From NCBI GenBank assembly GCA_930367215.1, contig OV884060.1, positions 204,169,253 to 204,233,252 of the forward strand: 64,000 nt of DNA, given 5' to 3'. Source of the stretch: Pollenia angustigena (lineage: Eukaryota; Arthropoda; Insecta; Diptera; Polleniidae). Below the pieces are notes generated by a model. The model was not told the origin of the DNA, did no database searches, and was given only the letters and a program-made list of their open reading frames with translations. Shown here one piece after another: positions 1-11,250 of this stretch; within the stretch, counting starts at the first letter, position 1, and each line of letters opens with the position of its first letter. The translations under genes were made by a program, and so were the position numbers.

Positions 1-634
1 GTTGTGATTCTAACCAAATGTACTAATTTTTAGAACTTAATTAAATTAGTTATCATAACTAATAAAAGAATTGAAGGAATCATATTTCAGTTAGAATAAC
101 GTTTTAATAATCAAGAGAATTGAAAATTAGTTAGAACTATACATTTTTAATAGTTGCAATAATAAATTATATATCTTGATCAATATTTTATTACTGCAAC
201 CGTTTTCCAACCAATTTGTTTTCTGTGTGTATATAAATAAAATTGGTGAAATTGGCCATTAGTGTTTAAAGACATGTCTTTCTTCGTTTCCTCGCAAGAT
301 AAAACTTTGCTGGAATGTGCACGAAATTAGATTAATTAGGAACTTGTCTCAAGGGAATGTGATGGACTTAGAGAAATGCTCTTAAATCGATTGGCAAAAA
401 ACCAAAAGATTAACTTTGTAAGCGTTAAGTAATATTAAATATTATTATTATTAAATTTTAACTTTTAACTTTTTTCTGAAACGCCATGGCGCGCCATTTT
501 GAATCCATAACTTTTAATTAAAAATTAAAATGTTTCTTTAATTGAAAAGGAATTTAACAAAAATACTCGAAAAAAAAATTTTATTTTTTCTTTATTTTTC
601 ATCATTTTTCTTTTAAATTATAGTTTATATTTAC
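1..634. other. AT-rich non-coding, probable first intron
   Basis: No open frame or repeat that I can support. If the exon at 635-726 is real, this is the start of its downstream intron on the minus strand, because a GTAAAT donor sits at 629-634. Confidence 0.4.
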
Positions 635-726
635 CTTTTTCTATAAATTGACGAAGAAGAGGACAGTGTGCCATGATAATTTTTATGATCGTTGCACTTA
701 CAGCATTTCGAACAACCGTTGCCCAT
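635..726 (-). CDS. Candidate first coding exon, N-myristoylation-type start
   Basis: Seen: reading the minus strand, an ATG at 726-724 lies in a strong fly-type context (TCAAAAATGG). It opens 30 codons plus two bases that end at a good donor (AAAAAG then GTAAAT at 634-629). The peptide starts MGNGCSKCCKCNDHKNY and continues with a serine run and SIYRK. Known: Met-Gly at the start with small or polar residues at positions 5-6 is the signature for N-myristoylation, and nearby cysteines are commonly palmitoylated, so a membrane-anchored signalling or adaptor protein is plausible. Base composition is clearly richer in GC than the flanks, and codon use looks genuine. The rest of the gene lies beyond the left edge, so the product cannot be named. 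The exon could also be a chance ORF, but context, donor and composition agree. Confidence 0.55.
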
Positions 727-2314
727 TTTTGAATTTTGTTTTCTTTTTCGATATTTTTAATTTAATTTTCTTTTTCAATAAATTTTTTTAGAGAATTTCA
801 CTTAAAATTAATATTTTTAATGCAAGAAAATATGTTTTAAGGTAAATTTCTTTGTTCATGACGTGTTTGGAATGAAGATGAAAAATGTCGTTGATACACT
901 GTACAAATAGAGTATTTTGGCAAGCATGAATAAGCTTTAAGCATTTATTTTAAAATACATGTTTTTTATATTTAATTAACATCATTTCTCAACATTTAAA
1001 AAAAAAAAGAAATATTTGCAGACGTGTTTAGGGAAATTTTAGCCATTAAAAATACAAATGATTAAGACAAAATAGGGCAAACCTTAAATTTCTTTATTAA
1101 AAAGTGTTTGCACTTTTGTTTTTTCTTTTTTTTTTAATATTTTATCTGCCAAATATTTGTAAACTTTTTAAATATTTTTTTTGTAATTTACATTTTACAT
1201 TAGGGGCATTCGTGTATATACAAGTTTTCAGTAGGTACGACCAAGGCGAATTCATACAGGTGACCGCATCAAACTTTATATATATAGAGAGAGAGAGAGT
1301 TATGCTGGCTGGCATTTTTTTATGGAGCTTGACACTAAAGGCTAATTAATCAGTGCAAGTTAAACTCTTTTTTCGGTTTAAAATGTGTATAAACCAGCAA
1401 ATCTATAATTCAATTAACATTTGAACCATCTCTAAACGCAAATAATTGGGCGTTTAAACTACCAATATAAACCATACGAATTTGACAACATTTATCGTAG
1501 TGCTGCCACATTATTATTTTTGCACTACATATAATATATGGGGCACTGATTTACCCTTATAAGTTTAAACTACATATAAATATAGGTTGAGTTCAACTAA
1601 ACCAACGTTTAAACATTCATTGATTTATTAGCCATTAGAGTTCCTATACCTATAGGTATAGATACAAAAAAAAGAACAGATAGCAAAATTCTTTCTCATT
1701 ATGCGGTCGACTGTATGAATTCGCGTCGGTCTTACGACGCATTTTGTAATTGACATTTCTCGAATGAGAGTGAAGAAAATCTTACCTTCACAGAAAAAAC
1801 AAAATGCGTCGTTCTTAATGTGAACCCCTTTATACATATGCACAAATAAACATGTAATGACTATTTTAGATTTTATGATCATAAATATTTATTCAGTCAA
1901 AATATTAGTTCGTATTCATCTGTAATCTTAAAATTGCCCCATTTTTATTTACAGTTCTTAAATAATTAAATGCACAAACAAAAAAAAAATCTCATTAGAC
2001 ATATCAAAAATATTTGTATGTATGCATAGGAAACAGAATGGCAGCGTCACAACTGCAATATTTGTCGCATGTAAAGGTCGGTATTCACTATCCTTCAAAA
2101 TGGTACGAAAATCTGACAGAATTCTGTCCATCATACAAAACTGCAAAATCTATTGTCACTATCGCACAAAAAAGATGCAAAAAAATATGACACAGTTACT
2201 TTACAAAACAAATTTCATTAATATTTGCAAGTCGGACAGACTTGTCAAAAAATTGCAATTTTAGGTCACACTATGTATCATACTAGTGCTGGCAAAGTAT
2301 TGAGTAGTGGGCAT
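727..2314. other. Non-coding, little structure
   Basis: AT-rich sequence with a short GA run near 1288-1300 and one recognisable repeat end at 1242-1268. Short frames here have no family resemblance or coding composition. The part next to 726 would be 5' leader and promoter of the minus-strand exon, but I see no convincing TATA or initiator. Confidence 0.35.
1242..1268 (+). repeat. Solitary end of a CAAGGCGAATT-type MITE
   Basis: The sequence starting CAAGGCGAATTCATACAGGT matches the terminal inverted repeats of the complete copies at 6607-6831 and 26931-27225. No partner end is visible, so this is a truncated copy. Confidence 0.55.
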
Positions 2315-2356
2315 TAGTGCTGAGATACTATCGATATTTATCGATCAGGCTATTGC

Positions 2357-2826
2357 TATGTTCATACGACGTTATAAACCACTCGTTTCGCTCGTTGAAA
2401 CTAGTTTGCCAAACATGATGTTCATACGATTCATTCCTGTTTCATTTTGACATTTTTTTTGTGTTGTTAGTGTGATTTTTTTAAATAGATAAAAAAAAGT
2501 AAATAAAACTTAAACATATATTATTTAACACTTTTATAGATATTATTATGTTATAATTATCACTTTATTTTATTAGACATCAATTTTTATTTTGTTTTTT
2601 TCTTTGTTTTGCTTTTTTTTGAGAGCTAGTTCAGATAAACTAACGATAAATGTTATCAAAATTGAAGATGATAGTACATTTTTCCTGTTTCGCAGCCTGT
2701 TTCAAAATGAAACGACCTGTTTCGCTCACAAAATTTTGTATGGGGAAACAAGTCGTTTCAATCATGTTTGGGGCGCGAAACAGGAATAAGAGAGCGAAAC
2801 ACGAATATTGCTGTCCGTGTGAACAT
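2357..2826. mobile_element. Nested MITE-like insertion
   Basis: Flanked by short inverted ends (ATGTTCATACGACG at left, CCGTGTGAACAT at right) and interrupts the left arm of the surrounding foldback relative to its right arm. The interior has several TTTCGC/GTTTCG palindromic pieces. No transposase. Ends are approximate. Confidence 0.4.
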
Positions 2827-3218
2827 GGTATAAAGTTCGTTGTTTTTATCACTTTATTGAACGTATGAGACGTATCTATGTAAGTACGTTATTTTAGATG
2901 ACAGTTTTAAAAAATTGTGATGCTGATAAGCACTTTTCTGAAGAAAACAAAGTAACAGGGACTATAAGATATTTTATTGCAACTTTAGATAATGTTCTAA
3001 ATTCGATTTGATTCTCAAACCAAAAGGAAATCAATCTAGCGGACTTTTATTCTAATGGTCGTTCATTGTTTTATCTTATGCTCGCAATTGCAGTTGCACT
3101 TTTATTTGATTTTTTTTAGAACATCATAAAACTCTCATCTGACATTTCAGTCCCTATGTAAACATATAAAAATTTCGGCATAAAGGCCTTAAGTTATTAG
3201 TAAAAAAAGCACAGCTAA

Positions 3219-3882
3219 AGCCCTTATGACACTACATTTTTAATGCATTGTTCAAGTTTTGGTGAACGGTGCAAATATAAAGTAATAGAAAACTTTACCA
3301 AGAGCGAAGGGTTCAGCTGTATTAAGATAAATGGCAGACTGTCAAAAATTTTACTAAAGTTATCGATAAAAAATTTAGTTATGTCAAAAAAAATGTAACA
3401 ACTTAAAATTGACATTTCAAGCTTGAAATATTAAAAGTGTTGCTGAATCAGCGGTTTATGGGCAAATTCAGCGATTAACCGCTTTTTGTTTGTAGGTTTC
3501 TCATAAACAAAAGGTTGGCAACATTTAATAAAATTAACAGAACAGGGATGGCTAAGTCGTTTTAATTGTACGTTTTTGTTAATATTTTTTTAACTAAGAT
3601 TTATAATACCTTTTTGTGGTGTTTTTTTAAGAACATAAATAATATTAATTTCAACTTAAAAAAATCTTTTAGTACAATTAGGGTAAAAAAGTACAATTTT
3701 TAAAGGTTGTTTGTACAATTTTAAAAATTCTCAACGCCATCCCTGAAACAAAACCATAACAAGAGAAAAAAAAGCTTAAAAACTGTTTACATTTTTTATA
3801 GTTAGCTCTTTCTAGCATTTAATGTTTCTTTCTATCAATTCTATATCAATTAATGAATAAAAAATGTAGTGTCATAAGGGCT
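3219..3882. mobile_element. TIR element (AGCCCTTATGACACTACATT)
   Basis: About 26-bp terminal inverted repeats begin at 3219 and end at 3882, near-identical over AGCCCTTATGACACTACATT. 664 bp, non-coding, nested in the foldback. It contains its own nested MITE at 3543-3745. Confidence 0.6.
3543..3745. mobile_element. hAT-like MITE (CAGGGATGGC)
   Basis: Ends CAGGGATGGC and GCCATCCCTG, 203 bp, AT-rich and non-coding. The flanking octamers TAACAGAA and AAACAAAA agree at 6 of 8 positions, compatible with a decayed 8-bp hAT-type duplication. Confidence 0.5.
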
Positions 3883-4402
3883 TAAGCAATCCATACATCC
3901 TGCCATTCTTGTTTGTTGTATTCATTGCTGTAATTCTGCGCGAATTAATAATAGCAAGTAAAAACTTGCGGCAAAAAACTGTGTGTGTATAGCTGCTGTA
4001 ACTTGTCTTCATATTTTTATTTTATATAATAATAATATCGTTATTGATAGTTTTCCTATCGATATTTTCGATAGTTTCCTAGCACTAATCCCAAGACTGG
4101 CTCGTTACTATTATAAGTGACTATAACTGGAAGTCTATAAACTTTTCTCCCGTCGTCTTGCATTATGCATTTTTATAAAAGAACTGTATAAAATGGATAT
4201 TTTGTATGGGAGCGCCCTTAAAAAATGGTAATAGTGGGGAAGTATATTAGAAACAAACGTTGGAGATGAAAAATATAGTGGGGGCACCTATAAGGTGCTT
4301 ATCAGCAGCACAATTTTTAAAACTGTCATCTAAAATAACGTGCGTGCATACAAGTTTACGACGTTCAATATAGTGATAAAAACAAGTACAAACATTCAGT
4401 CG

Positions 4403-4478
4403 ATAGTAATATCAATAGTATCGATAGTGAAAACTGATCTGTCGATAAATATCGATAGTAGAAAATATCGATAGTATC
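4403..4478. promoter_or_regulatory. Cluster of CGATA / ATCGAT motifs
   Basis: Five TCGATA motifs, three as full ATCGAT palindromes, occur within about 76 bp at the right end of the foldback. More lie at 2324-2345 and 4037-4075. In flies TATCGATA is the DRE bound by DREF, and CGATA clusters are bound by BEAF-32. Here they belong to a repeat end, so regulatory use is only a possibility. Confidence 0.35.
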
Positions 4479-4715
4479 CCAGCACTACTTGGGAGTACTA
4501 AAATACCATTAGGTAAAGGAAAACGCAAACGTTTTCCGGAGGTTAAACCAACAAAAAATGTAAAACTTTTTTTAATGAAAATATCTTCAATAATAAATTT
4601 ATTAGTGGTCTGCTCATCGATTCCGAACGAAGACTTCGTTCGATTAACTTACATGTAAAACAAAAACACTATAAATGTTCTATGTATGCTACCATTCGCG
4701 CGGGTTTTTGTTCTA

Positions 4716-5568
4716 AGGGGGGTGCTTTAATACCATGGTAGATAAGGCCATGATGGCTTTATCTCTCACTCAATAGGGAGATAAAGCCTTTTTTGTTTTT
4801 TCATTTGAATGGGACATAAAGCCATCATGGCCTTAGCTCACATTAGCAATATTAGAAAATGGCTTTATCTTTTATTTCAGTTCCGGAGACACTAAAGTTA
4901 AGTATTGAAATCTGGCTTCGCATACTAAAGATTGTCTGCATGACGGCCTGTGGCCGTGCTTAGAGGTTTTTTTTTCCTCCAGTAGAACGCGGCAGGTGGC
5001 TTCGCTGAATAAAGTTTTCTTGCGTGCGTCACAAGAATAAAAAAGTGTTTTTCAATGATAACTAAGGATTTTTCCTTTTACAGAATGTTTACACCATGCA
5101 TAGCAATTTTCTGAAAAAATATGGCTTTATCTCTCATTTGCGAAAAAAAATATGGATATGAGTAGGTGAGTTGCAAAACTCGTTCGTTACAAAATTAAAA
5201 ATATAAGATGACAATTTATTCTAACTGTTCTTTTGGAGCTTTATGAGAAGAAATATACTAATTGTATCAACGCATGACCTCTTCCATGTTATTCCAAGAA
5301 CATAGATTGATAGATACAATTAGTATTTTTCTTCTCACAAAGCGCCAAATGAACTGTTGGAATAAATTGTCATCTTGTATTTTTAATTTTGTAACGAACG
5401 AGTTTTGCAACTCACCTACTCATATACATATGTCTTATTTCGCAAAATTTTACATATGACCTTACCTCTCAATGATCGGGCAAAAAGGCCATTATGGCTT
5501 TATCTCCCATTCAATTGAGCAATAATGTCATCATGGCCTTATCTACCATGGTTTTAAAGCACCCCCCT
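4716..5568. mobile_element. 853-bp foldback element with 8-bp target duplication
   Basis: Ends are AGGGGGGTGC and GCACCCCCCT, with about 41-bp inverted repeats. Perfect flanking octamers TTGTTCTA lie at 4708-4715 and 5569-5576. The clean host copy at 56 kb reads straight through this point. Interior: repeated GATAAGGCCATGATGG-type palindromes near both ends and a long hairpin at 5150-5432. No transposase. The 8-bp duplication suggests mobilisation by a hAT- or P-type transposase (inference). Confidence 0.75.
5150..5432. repeat. Long near-perfect hairpin
   Basis: Arms of about 115 bp (5150-5268 and 5311-5432) mirror each other around a loop of about 42 bp. It lies inside the 853-bp foldback. 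A short open frame at 5262-5459 merely reads through the right arm. Confidence 0.7.
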
Positions 5569-5628
5569 TTGTTCTATTCTAAAAATATATTCAAAAATAT
5601 GAAAAGTTGTCGTTTTCTTTTCTAAATA

Positions 5629-6014
5629 TCGATACCTTCCCATAATAATGTATTAAGCGACATTTCTAAAATTGTGTAGGAAACGAAAAAAACGTCTCAT
5701 TTAGTTATTTATTTTTCGGACTTTATTGAAAGGAACATATTTGGAAAGCGATTTTCTGAATACAAAACATATTTAAAAATTTGGCTTAGCATAATTTCTT
5801 TGGCGGATAATACAAATTACAGGGTGCAACATTATTCCAGTGAGAAAACTTTACGGTTGATACAATTTAATTTTCACTCTAGTTTCCTTTGCATCCATGA
5901 TAGGGCAGCGAAACCCAGGCCAAAATGTGGCGCTTAACTTCTAGTATAGTTCCACATCAAAAAGTCATTTTCGCAAAAAGTGTCGCATAATACATTCTTA
6001 TGGGAAGGTATCGA
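5629..6014. mobile_element. TA-flanked MITE (TCGATACCTTCCCATAA)
   Basis: About 35-bp terminal inverted repeats, 386 bp, flanked by TA at 5627-5628 and 6015-6016. The paralogous copy at 56 kb lacks it. TA duplication points to a Tc1/mariner-type source. Non-coding. Confidence 0.7.
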
Positions 6015-6060
6015 TATGTTGCAACAATAAATGGCAAATTTGTTCCATTTCTTAAGCTGG

Positions 6061-6350
6061 AGGTCCACAACACGCGTTACTCGCTGTCAAAAGTAGAATC
6101 TGTGTAGTTATACGTAGTAAGTTACATGCACAAAAGCGTAGATGCCTTGAGGCGAAAAGTAGGTTTAATTTCTACTTTTGTAAGCGTCACAAGCAGCGTT
6201 CGAACAGAACAAATCAGCTGACAAATTAAATTTTATTTTTACTTGTGCTGCTGCTGCATTAAAAGCGTTGCATGTAACTTGAAACGTAGAACGCAAGTAA
6301 GGTTATATATGCATGCGCTGCGTGGAGGCGAAATTGCGTGTTATGGACCT
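6061..6350. mobile_element. MITE with AGGTCCAYAACACGC ends
   Basis: Inverted ends AGGTCCACAACACGCG and its mirror, 290 bp, absent from the empty copy at 56 kb. The inner part of the ends (AACACGCGTTA) resembles the Harbinger-like MITE at 42614-42758. The target duplication is not clear. Confidence 0.55.
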
Positions 6351-6606
6351 CTAGTTTACCCCCAGTCATAATTGAGTGTGAGATAATACCCTTTTTTGCA
6401 TCTGCGTTAAGTACTTTTTAATACAAGCAATTATATCTCTTATTAAATTTGTTCTTGTATTTGCGTACAGCTTGTGATATATTGTGATTTTTGGTTATAT
6501 TGTGATTGATATAAAAACTTGTTGTTTTTCGCGTGTTTTACTTTTATTTTATATTTATTTTTTTTTTTTTTTGTTTTTGGCGCAAAATTTTTAACAACAG
6601 CTGACA

Positions 6607-6831
6607 CAAGGCGAATTCATCCCAGGTAATCTCGGTACTACAACAAGTACAACTCGTACAAAAACCACAAGCAATTTGTTTTTGTAAAATCATTGTATAA
6701 TGTCAAAAACAGGAATAAAACAAAACAGAAACAAAGATATTAAAAGAGAATAAACAAAATTTTGACATTCAACAGTGATTTTAGCTAATATCAGCAGGGC
6801 TTTTAAGACCACCTGTAATAAATTCGCCTTG
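6607..6831. mobile_element. hAT-like MITE (CAAGGCGAATT) with perfect 8-bp duplication
   Basis: Inverted ends CAAGGCGAATT..., 225 bp, flanked by AGCTGACA at 6599-6606 and 6832-6839. The clean host copy near 56440 has a single uninterrupted AGCTGAC site. Same family as 26931-27225. Confidence 0.8.
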
Positions 6832-7112
6832 AGCTGACATTAATTTTTGAAAATCAGTGTTGTTACGCTTACGGAATTCAAAGAAAATTTAATGTTGAAA
6901 ATTGCTACAACAGTGGTGAATATCGCTTTTATTACAAACTTTGCATTCAATATAAAACACGCTAAGTACACATTAGTGTTGAGTGTGAAGCGTAGCTATA
7001 ATTTTGTTTCATTGTAATTAAGAAAAATGTATCACTTTGTAAGGGTACGTGTAACCTGATAAATATATTGCACAATTAAAATACATTATTATTTTTTAGA
7101 AAAGAAAACACC

Positions 7113-8504
7113 ATAAGTTAAGCGAACGAAGTTTTCTTATAGATATAGATGAACAGGAAGTAAGTTTCTATAATTGCTTAGAACCAAAATTCCTAAGAAA
7201 TTCAAAGTCATAACAATGAATTTTGTTGGTGCCTTACTTTTGTCAATTGTTTCGTTTGTATTCCAAAAAACTTTTAATTTCAATAATTAATTTGATTTTC
7301 ATGTCATTATTTATTTGAAAAATACCGGTTAACCGGCTATTTTTTAAAAGCTTGTTAGGTGAAGCGGTTTATTTTAAATAGCAACTATTCAGAATAAGCG
7401 AAACACGGTTTTAATAATCGATCTCCCTAATCGTTATAGAAAGAAACCTATTGATAGTCTGCCAAAAATAAAACTGTCTATAGAACACTTTCGATTGATT
7501 TGCAGCTCTAGTGTACAGGTATTTGAGGGTTGTCAGACAAATTTCATTTTAAATGCTGCCATACATAAAAATAAACGCAATCTTGATTGTTATTGTTGCT
7601 TTTGATATGGGATGTCCCAACACATCAAAGAAAATTAATAAATTATTTTGTTAACGCTTTGTTCTTGTGTACACAAAACAATAGCTCGTCAAGACGAGGT
7701 GTAAACTGTCAGCTGTCAGCTGTTAAATTATTTTTTTTTTCTTTAGCTGGCAACAATCTGGCAAACAAATTACGGTAATTCCATAGCTTGCGTTAACTTT
7801 GAGATATCCGTTATAAAGTGCAAAATTAACGTTCACTATGGAATAAACACAATAACTAATTTTTAGCACGTCTTTTATTTTCTAACGCCCACTATAGTCT
7901 TGAGAAATGATGTAAATTTTGTTGTTTTTGCCAAAAATCTTTTGCACTATATCCATGAAATAATGTAATTGTTTATAATAAAACTATTTTATGTTTTTTT
8001 TTTTTTTTTGGAAATTAATTATAAACAAATAAAAGGAATTGAGTTAAATTGAAACAAAATTAATTGAATCTTTGCATTTTTTTTAATGTGGGTACATGGA
8101 AATTTGTTTATTTGTTTTATTTTATTTTTTCATTTAATAGAATTTCACCACTTGTTTTATTGAATACATAAATTTGACTTAATGAAAGCAGACATCCGTT
8201 ATAGAGTTATATTTAAAAACTTTTAAATCTAATAAACATAAATAAAACTGCCAAACAAATATTTGTTTTGTTGAAATTTTTTTTTGTATAGAAATTTTTT
8301 TTTTACTAATTTATTTTTGCATTTCAGCTATTTTTAAAAAGCTTTTAATCTTGTAGAACAAAAAAAAAACAAGATAATTTCCACGCCTCTACAAGATTTT
8401 CTTTATATTTTGGTTGTTTTCTTTTCTTTTAAGACTCTAAACCACTAATAATTTGTTGTTTTCTTCTTTTCACATTTTATTTTATTTAAATTTTAAATGA
8501 ATTT

Positions 8505-8535
<31 letters not shown>

Positions 8536-9677
8536 GTTTATACAAATTATACAAAATTTAGAAAAAGTAGCAATGTCGCTTTTGTTTAAAAACGTTTTTT
8601 TCACATTTAAATAAAAATCTTTATTATGTAATAAAATTTAAAAAAAAAAATATAAATCAATAAATATAATGTTAAATTTATTTAACATTTAGTAACATTT
8701 TAAGTTAATTTTTAATGAAAACGTTTGTATTTTATTAAAAAAACCACTTGTTTATTTAAATGTAAAAACAGCAGACAGATCGACATTGAGAAATAAGAGA
8801 TTTTCCGCTTTGCCCTCTTGACCCATATCAAACAAAAATACAAGCCATATCATTAATTAATTAAAAAAAAAAAATCACTTTATAAATAATACACACACTT
8901 GTATTCAGATTGAAAAACAATTAAATTCAAAACTTATTTTCAATATACTTTTAATTTCAAATAGATTTCATTCTTTTTGCATATTCACAATCACTTTTAA
9001 TTTTTATTTAATTTAATATTCTTTTTAATAAATTTTATTTATTTTCGTTTTCGAATTAAGTTTGTATGTATTCGTTAATAAGTAATTTTGAAATTTTTAT
9101 TTCAACATTTAAGATTTTGCTTTAAATTTTCAAATTATTTCAATTAGCAGCACGGACAACGGTTAGTTCTTGAGTAGGCGATCGTCAAAGTAAACCTGTC
9201 GTAAATTATTGCTCGATCATATGAGTGAGCACCCACTAAAATTAAAGAACTTTTTATTAAACATTTTCTAGTTGATTTTGTTTTCTTTGATTTTTCTCTT
9301 GGCGCAGCTAAATTTTATTCAACATTTGTGCGCATTTTATGAGTAAAAGCGCCAAATATTCGTTACATTTATGTGTATAATTTTCAATTTCAAATTTTTA
9401 TTTTTTCAACAAAATGCCCATTGTGTGTCTTATGTTTTCTTCTTGTAGAAATACACTTTCAAGAGGGCTAAGTGTAATTTTTTTAATACGTTTGTTGTTA
9501 CCAGATTCAAAAAGAGACAAGCAAAGCAAAAGATTATTTGGGTAGTAAAATTTTGGAAAAATAAGCAACGGACTACATGTTATAAAATCTTTTGTACGAT
9601 TTCCTGCAAATGCTAATAATGTCAGCCATAGAAAAAACTAAACTTAGCTGTCAACAAAAACCCAATTTATGATTGTA
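7113..9677. other. AT-rich spacer; possible promoter island
   Basis: Mostly homopolymer-rich sequence without repeats I can place, including a 29-T run at 8507-8535. A more GC-rich patch at 9150-9230 with GATCG motifs, and a minus-strand ATG patch near 8836-8770, could be 5' leader sequence of the minus-strand gene whose exon lies at 635-726, but nothing proves this. Confidence 0.25.
8507..8535. repeat. 29-bp poly-T run
   Basis: Uninterrupted T homopolymer in an AT-rich spacer. It could be a retroposon tail on the minus strand, but no adjacent element body is recognisable. Confidence 0.8.
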
Positions 9678-10536
9678 TCGGGTGATTTTTTAGCTGACAC
9701 ACGTTTCGTGTTTTGTTTCACTGTCAAACATCTTCAGTTTGGTCTATAATTTAATCATGAATCGTATTACAAACGAACAACGCTTGCAAATTATTGAATT
9801 TTATTATCAAAATTAAGAAAGTTACATTTTATGGTCAGTTTAATCGATACACTGAAGCGGCTATTCGGTACGTTAATAAGCAGAATTGTCGATTTTGGAG
9901 TGAAGATCAGCCAGAAGCATTGCAAGAGCTACCAATGCATCCAGAAAAAGTCACAGTTTGGTGCAGTTTATGGGCTGGTTTCATCAGTGAACCGTACTTC
10001 TTCAAAGATGATGCGAATCGTAACGTAACTGTGAATGGTGAGCGCCACCTCCAACTTATATCCAACTTTTTTTTGCCCAAAATGCAAGAGCTTGACTTGC
10101 ATGAAATGTGGTTTCAACAAGACGATGCCACATGTCACACAGCACACTTAACAATGGACTTATTGAGAGGCGAGTTCCGTGAACATTTTATTTCACGTTC
10201 GGGACCGGTCAATTGGCCGCCTAGATTGTGCGATTTGACGCCTTTGAGACTATTTTTTGTGGGGCTATGTTAAAGCTCATGTCTATACACAATTGACGCA
10301 TTGGAAGACAACATTGAAGCATTTATTTATGAGATACCGGCCGAAATGTTGGAAAGAGTATGCCAAAATTGGAATAAGCGGATGGACCATTTGAGGCGCA
10401 GTCACGGTCAACATTTGCCTGAAATAATCTTCAAACATTAAATTATATGGACCGTACCATCGATTCAAGTAAAGATTAATGCATTTTTCTGAATTTGATG
10501 TGTTTTTTTTCCTATAGCTCTTAAAAAATCACCCAT
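9678..10536 (+). mobile_element. Rosa-type (DD41D) mariner relic, copy 1
   Basis: Ends TCGGGTGATTTTTTAGCT and TTAAAAAATCACCCAT are inverted repeats, with TA at 9676-9677 and 10537-10538. At 859 bp it is an internally deleted derivative of an element of perhaps 1.3 kb. It shares ends and coding sequence with the copy at 36460-37995. Confidence 0.8.
9757..10441 (+). pseudogene. Broken DD41D mariner transposase
   Basis: The frame opens MNRITNEQRLQIIEFYYQN, a helix-turn-helix DNA-binding start typical of this transposase. A deletion then joins the N-terminal region to YVNKQNCRFWSEDQPE, removing the first catalytic aspartate. The second aspartate motif survives as WFQQDDATCH. The third, CDLTPLDYFLWG in relatives, is destroyed by a one-base insertion near 10248. 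The spacing from the second to the third aspartate in the family is 41 residues. A small deletion follows near 10295, after which the C-terminal part IDALEDNIEAF to EIIFKH is readable to 10441. Not functional. Copies at 13393 and 36572 belong to the same superfamily. Confidence 0.8.
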
Positions 10537-11076
10537 TATTACAAAAAAAAAATATTTTCGTTTTCTTTTTAAACTTTACACGTATGCAGGGCTGCCAGAT
10601 TTAACGATTTATCGTAATTTTGATGATTTTTTGTTCCGAAATTAGCAAAGTGCCGATTTGCTCATTTTTTTCTAAAAAGTGACGATTTTTTTCTGTCTAC
10701 AAAGTCTAAATAAAACAATAAATTTTCTAACACGTTCGTCTTTTTATCTTGGAATGTTTAACAGCCGTTCCTTAACAAGAGCGGAACGCGGAACGGTTTC
10801 TTTCGCTAAGCTTTTACGCTGATATGCTATACCTAAGCAAGAGCGTCAACGTTGTGTCACGAGCAGTACTCATAGCTTTCTTGTTTAATAAACTCCACAA
10901 ATTATAAATAAAAATAGAGATAAAAACACAAGATTTACCAAAACAAAAATAGCTAAATTGCCATTAGCAAAATCGGTTTTTCCAATTGCAAAGCATTGAG
11001 ACCGCTCTATTCATAAACTAGAAAACGCGTGCCGCTTTTGTTTAGGTACGGTTTTAATGTGCAAGCCTTACTGCCC
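10537..11076. other. Spacer with one hAT-like end
   Basis: A CAGGGCTGCCAGATTTAACG sequence at 10587 looks like a hAT-type terminus and resembles the ends of 27931-28689, but no partner end is seen. Nothing else supportable. Confidence 0.3.
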
Positions 11077-11250
11077 GTCTGCAACTGACATGATTTGCTG
11101 TTATAACTTGATGTTATAAAAGCGTTGTTAAAACATTTGCATTAACAACCGTGTTAAAATAACATGAGAAAATGTCTAACATGATGAGGGTATACTTAAC
11201 ACTTACATCATATTAGTGTTAAAGTTAAGCATTTGATGTCAGTTGTAGAC
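11077..11250. mobile_element. Small MITE (GTCTGCAACTGACAT)
   Basis: Inverted ends GTCTGCAACTGACAT and mirror of GTCTACAACTGACAT, 174 bp, with a TTAACA/TGTTAA-rich interior. Non-coding. Confidence 0.5.

Larger units (their letters stand above)
2315..4486. mobile_element. Foldback-type element with TATCGATA-rich ends
   Basis: The left end (AGTGCTGAGATACTATCGAT) and right end (reverse complement AGTGCTGGGATACTATCGAT) are inverted repeats. Longer inverted arms follow: 2831-2936 mirrors 4285-4390. No coding capacity was seen. It has been enlarged by nested insertions at about 2357-2826 and 3219-3882. An internal second end-like segment at 4037-4087 suggests two related copies were superimposed. 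No clear target duplication. Confidence 0.6.
4670..7112 (+). mobile_element. Large MITE, copy 1, carrying four nested insertions
   Basis: Aligned by eye with the clean copy at 56165-56782 (opposite strand), which has GGTGTTTTCTTTTC inverted ends. Copy 1 matches it in order but is interrupted at four places by elements at 4716-5568, 5629-6014, 6061-6350 and 6607-6831. The right end GAAAAGAAAACACC is intact at 7112 and the left end is decayed. Non-coding. Confidence 0.6.

Noticed and set aside
9150..9230. Promoter and 5' UTR exon for the gene at 635-726
   Set aside because: Composition is suggestive, but no core promoter motif or splice donor is convincing, so it is mentioned only as a possibility.
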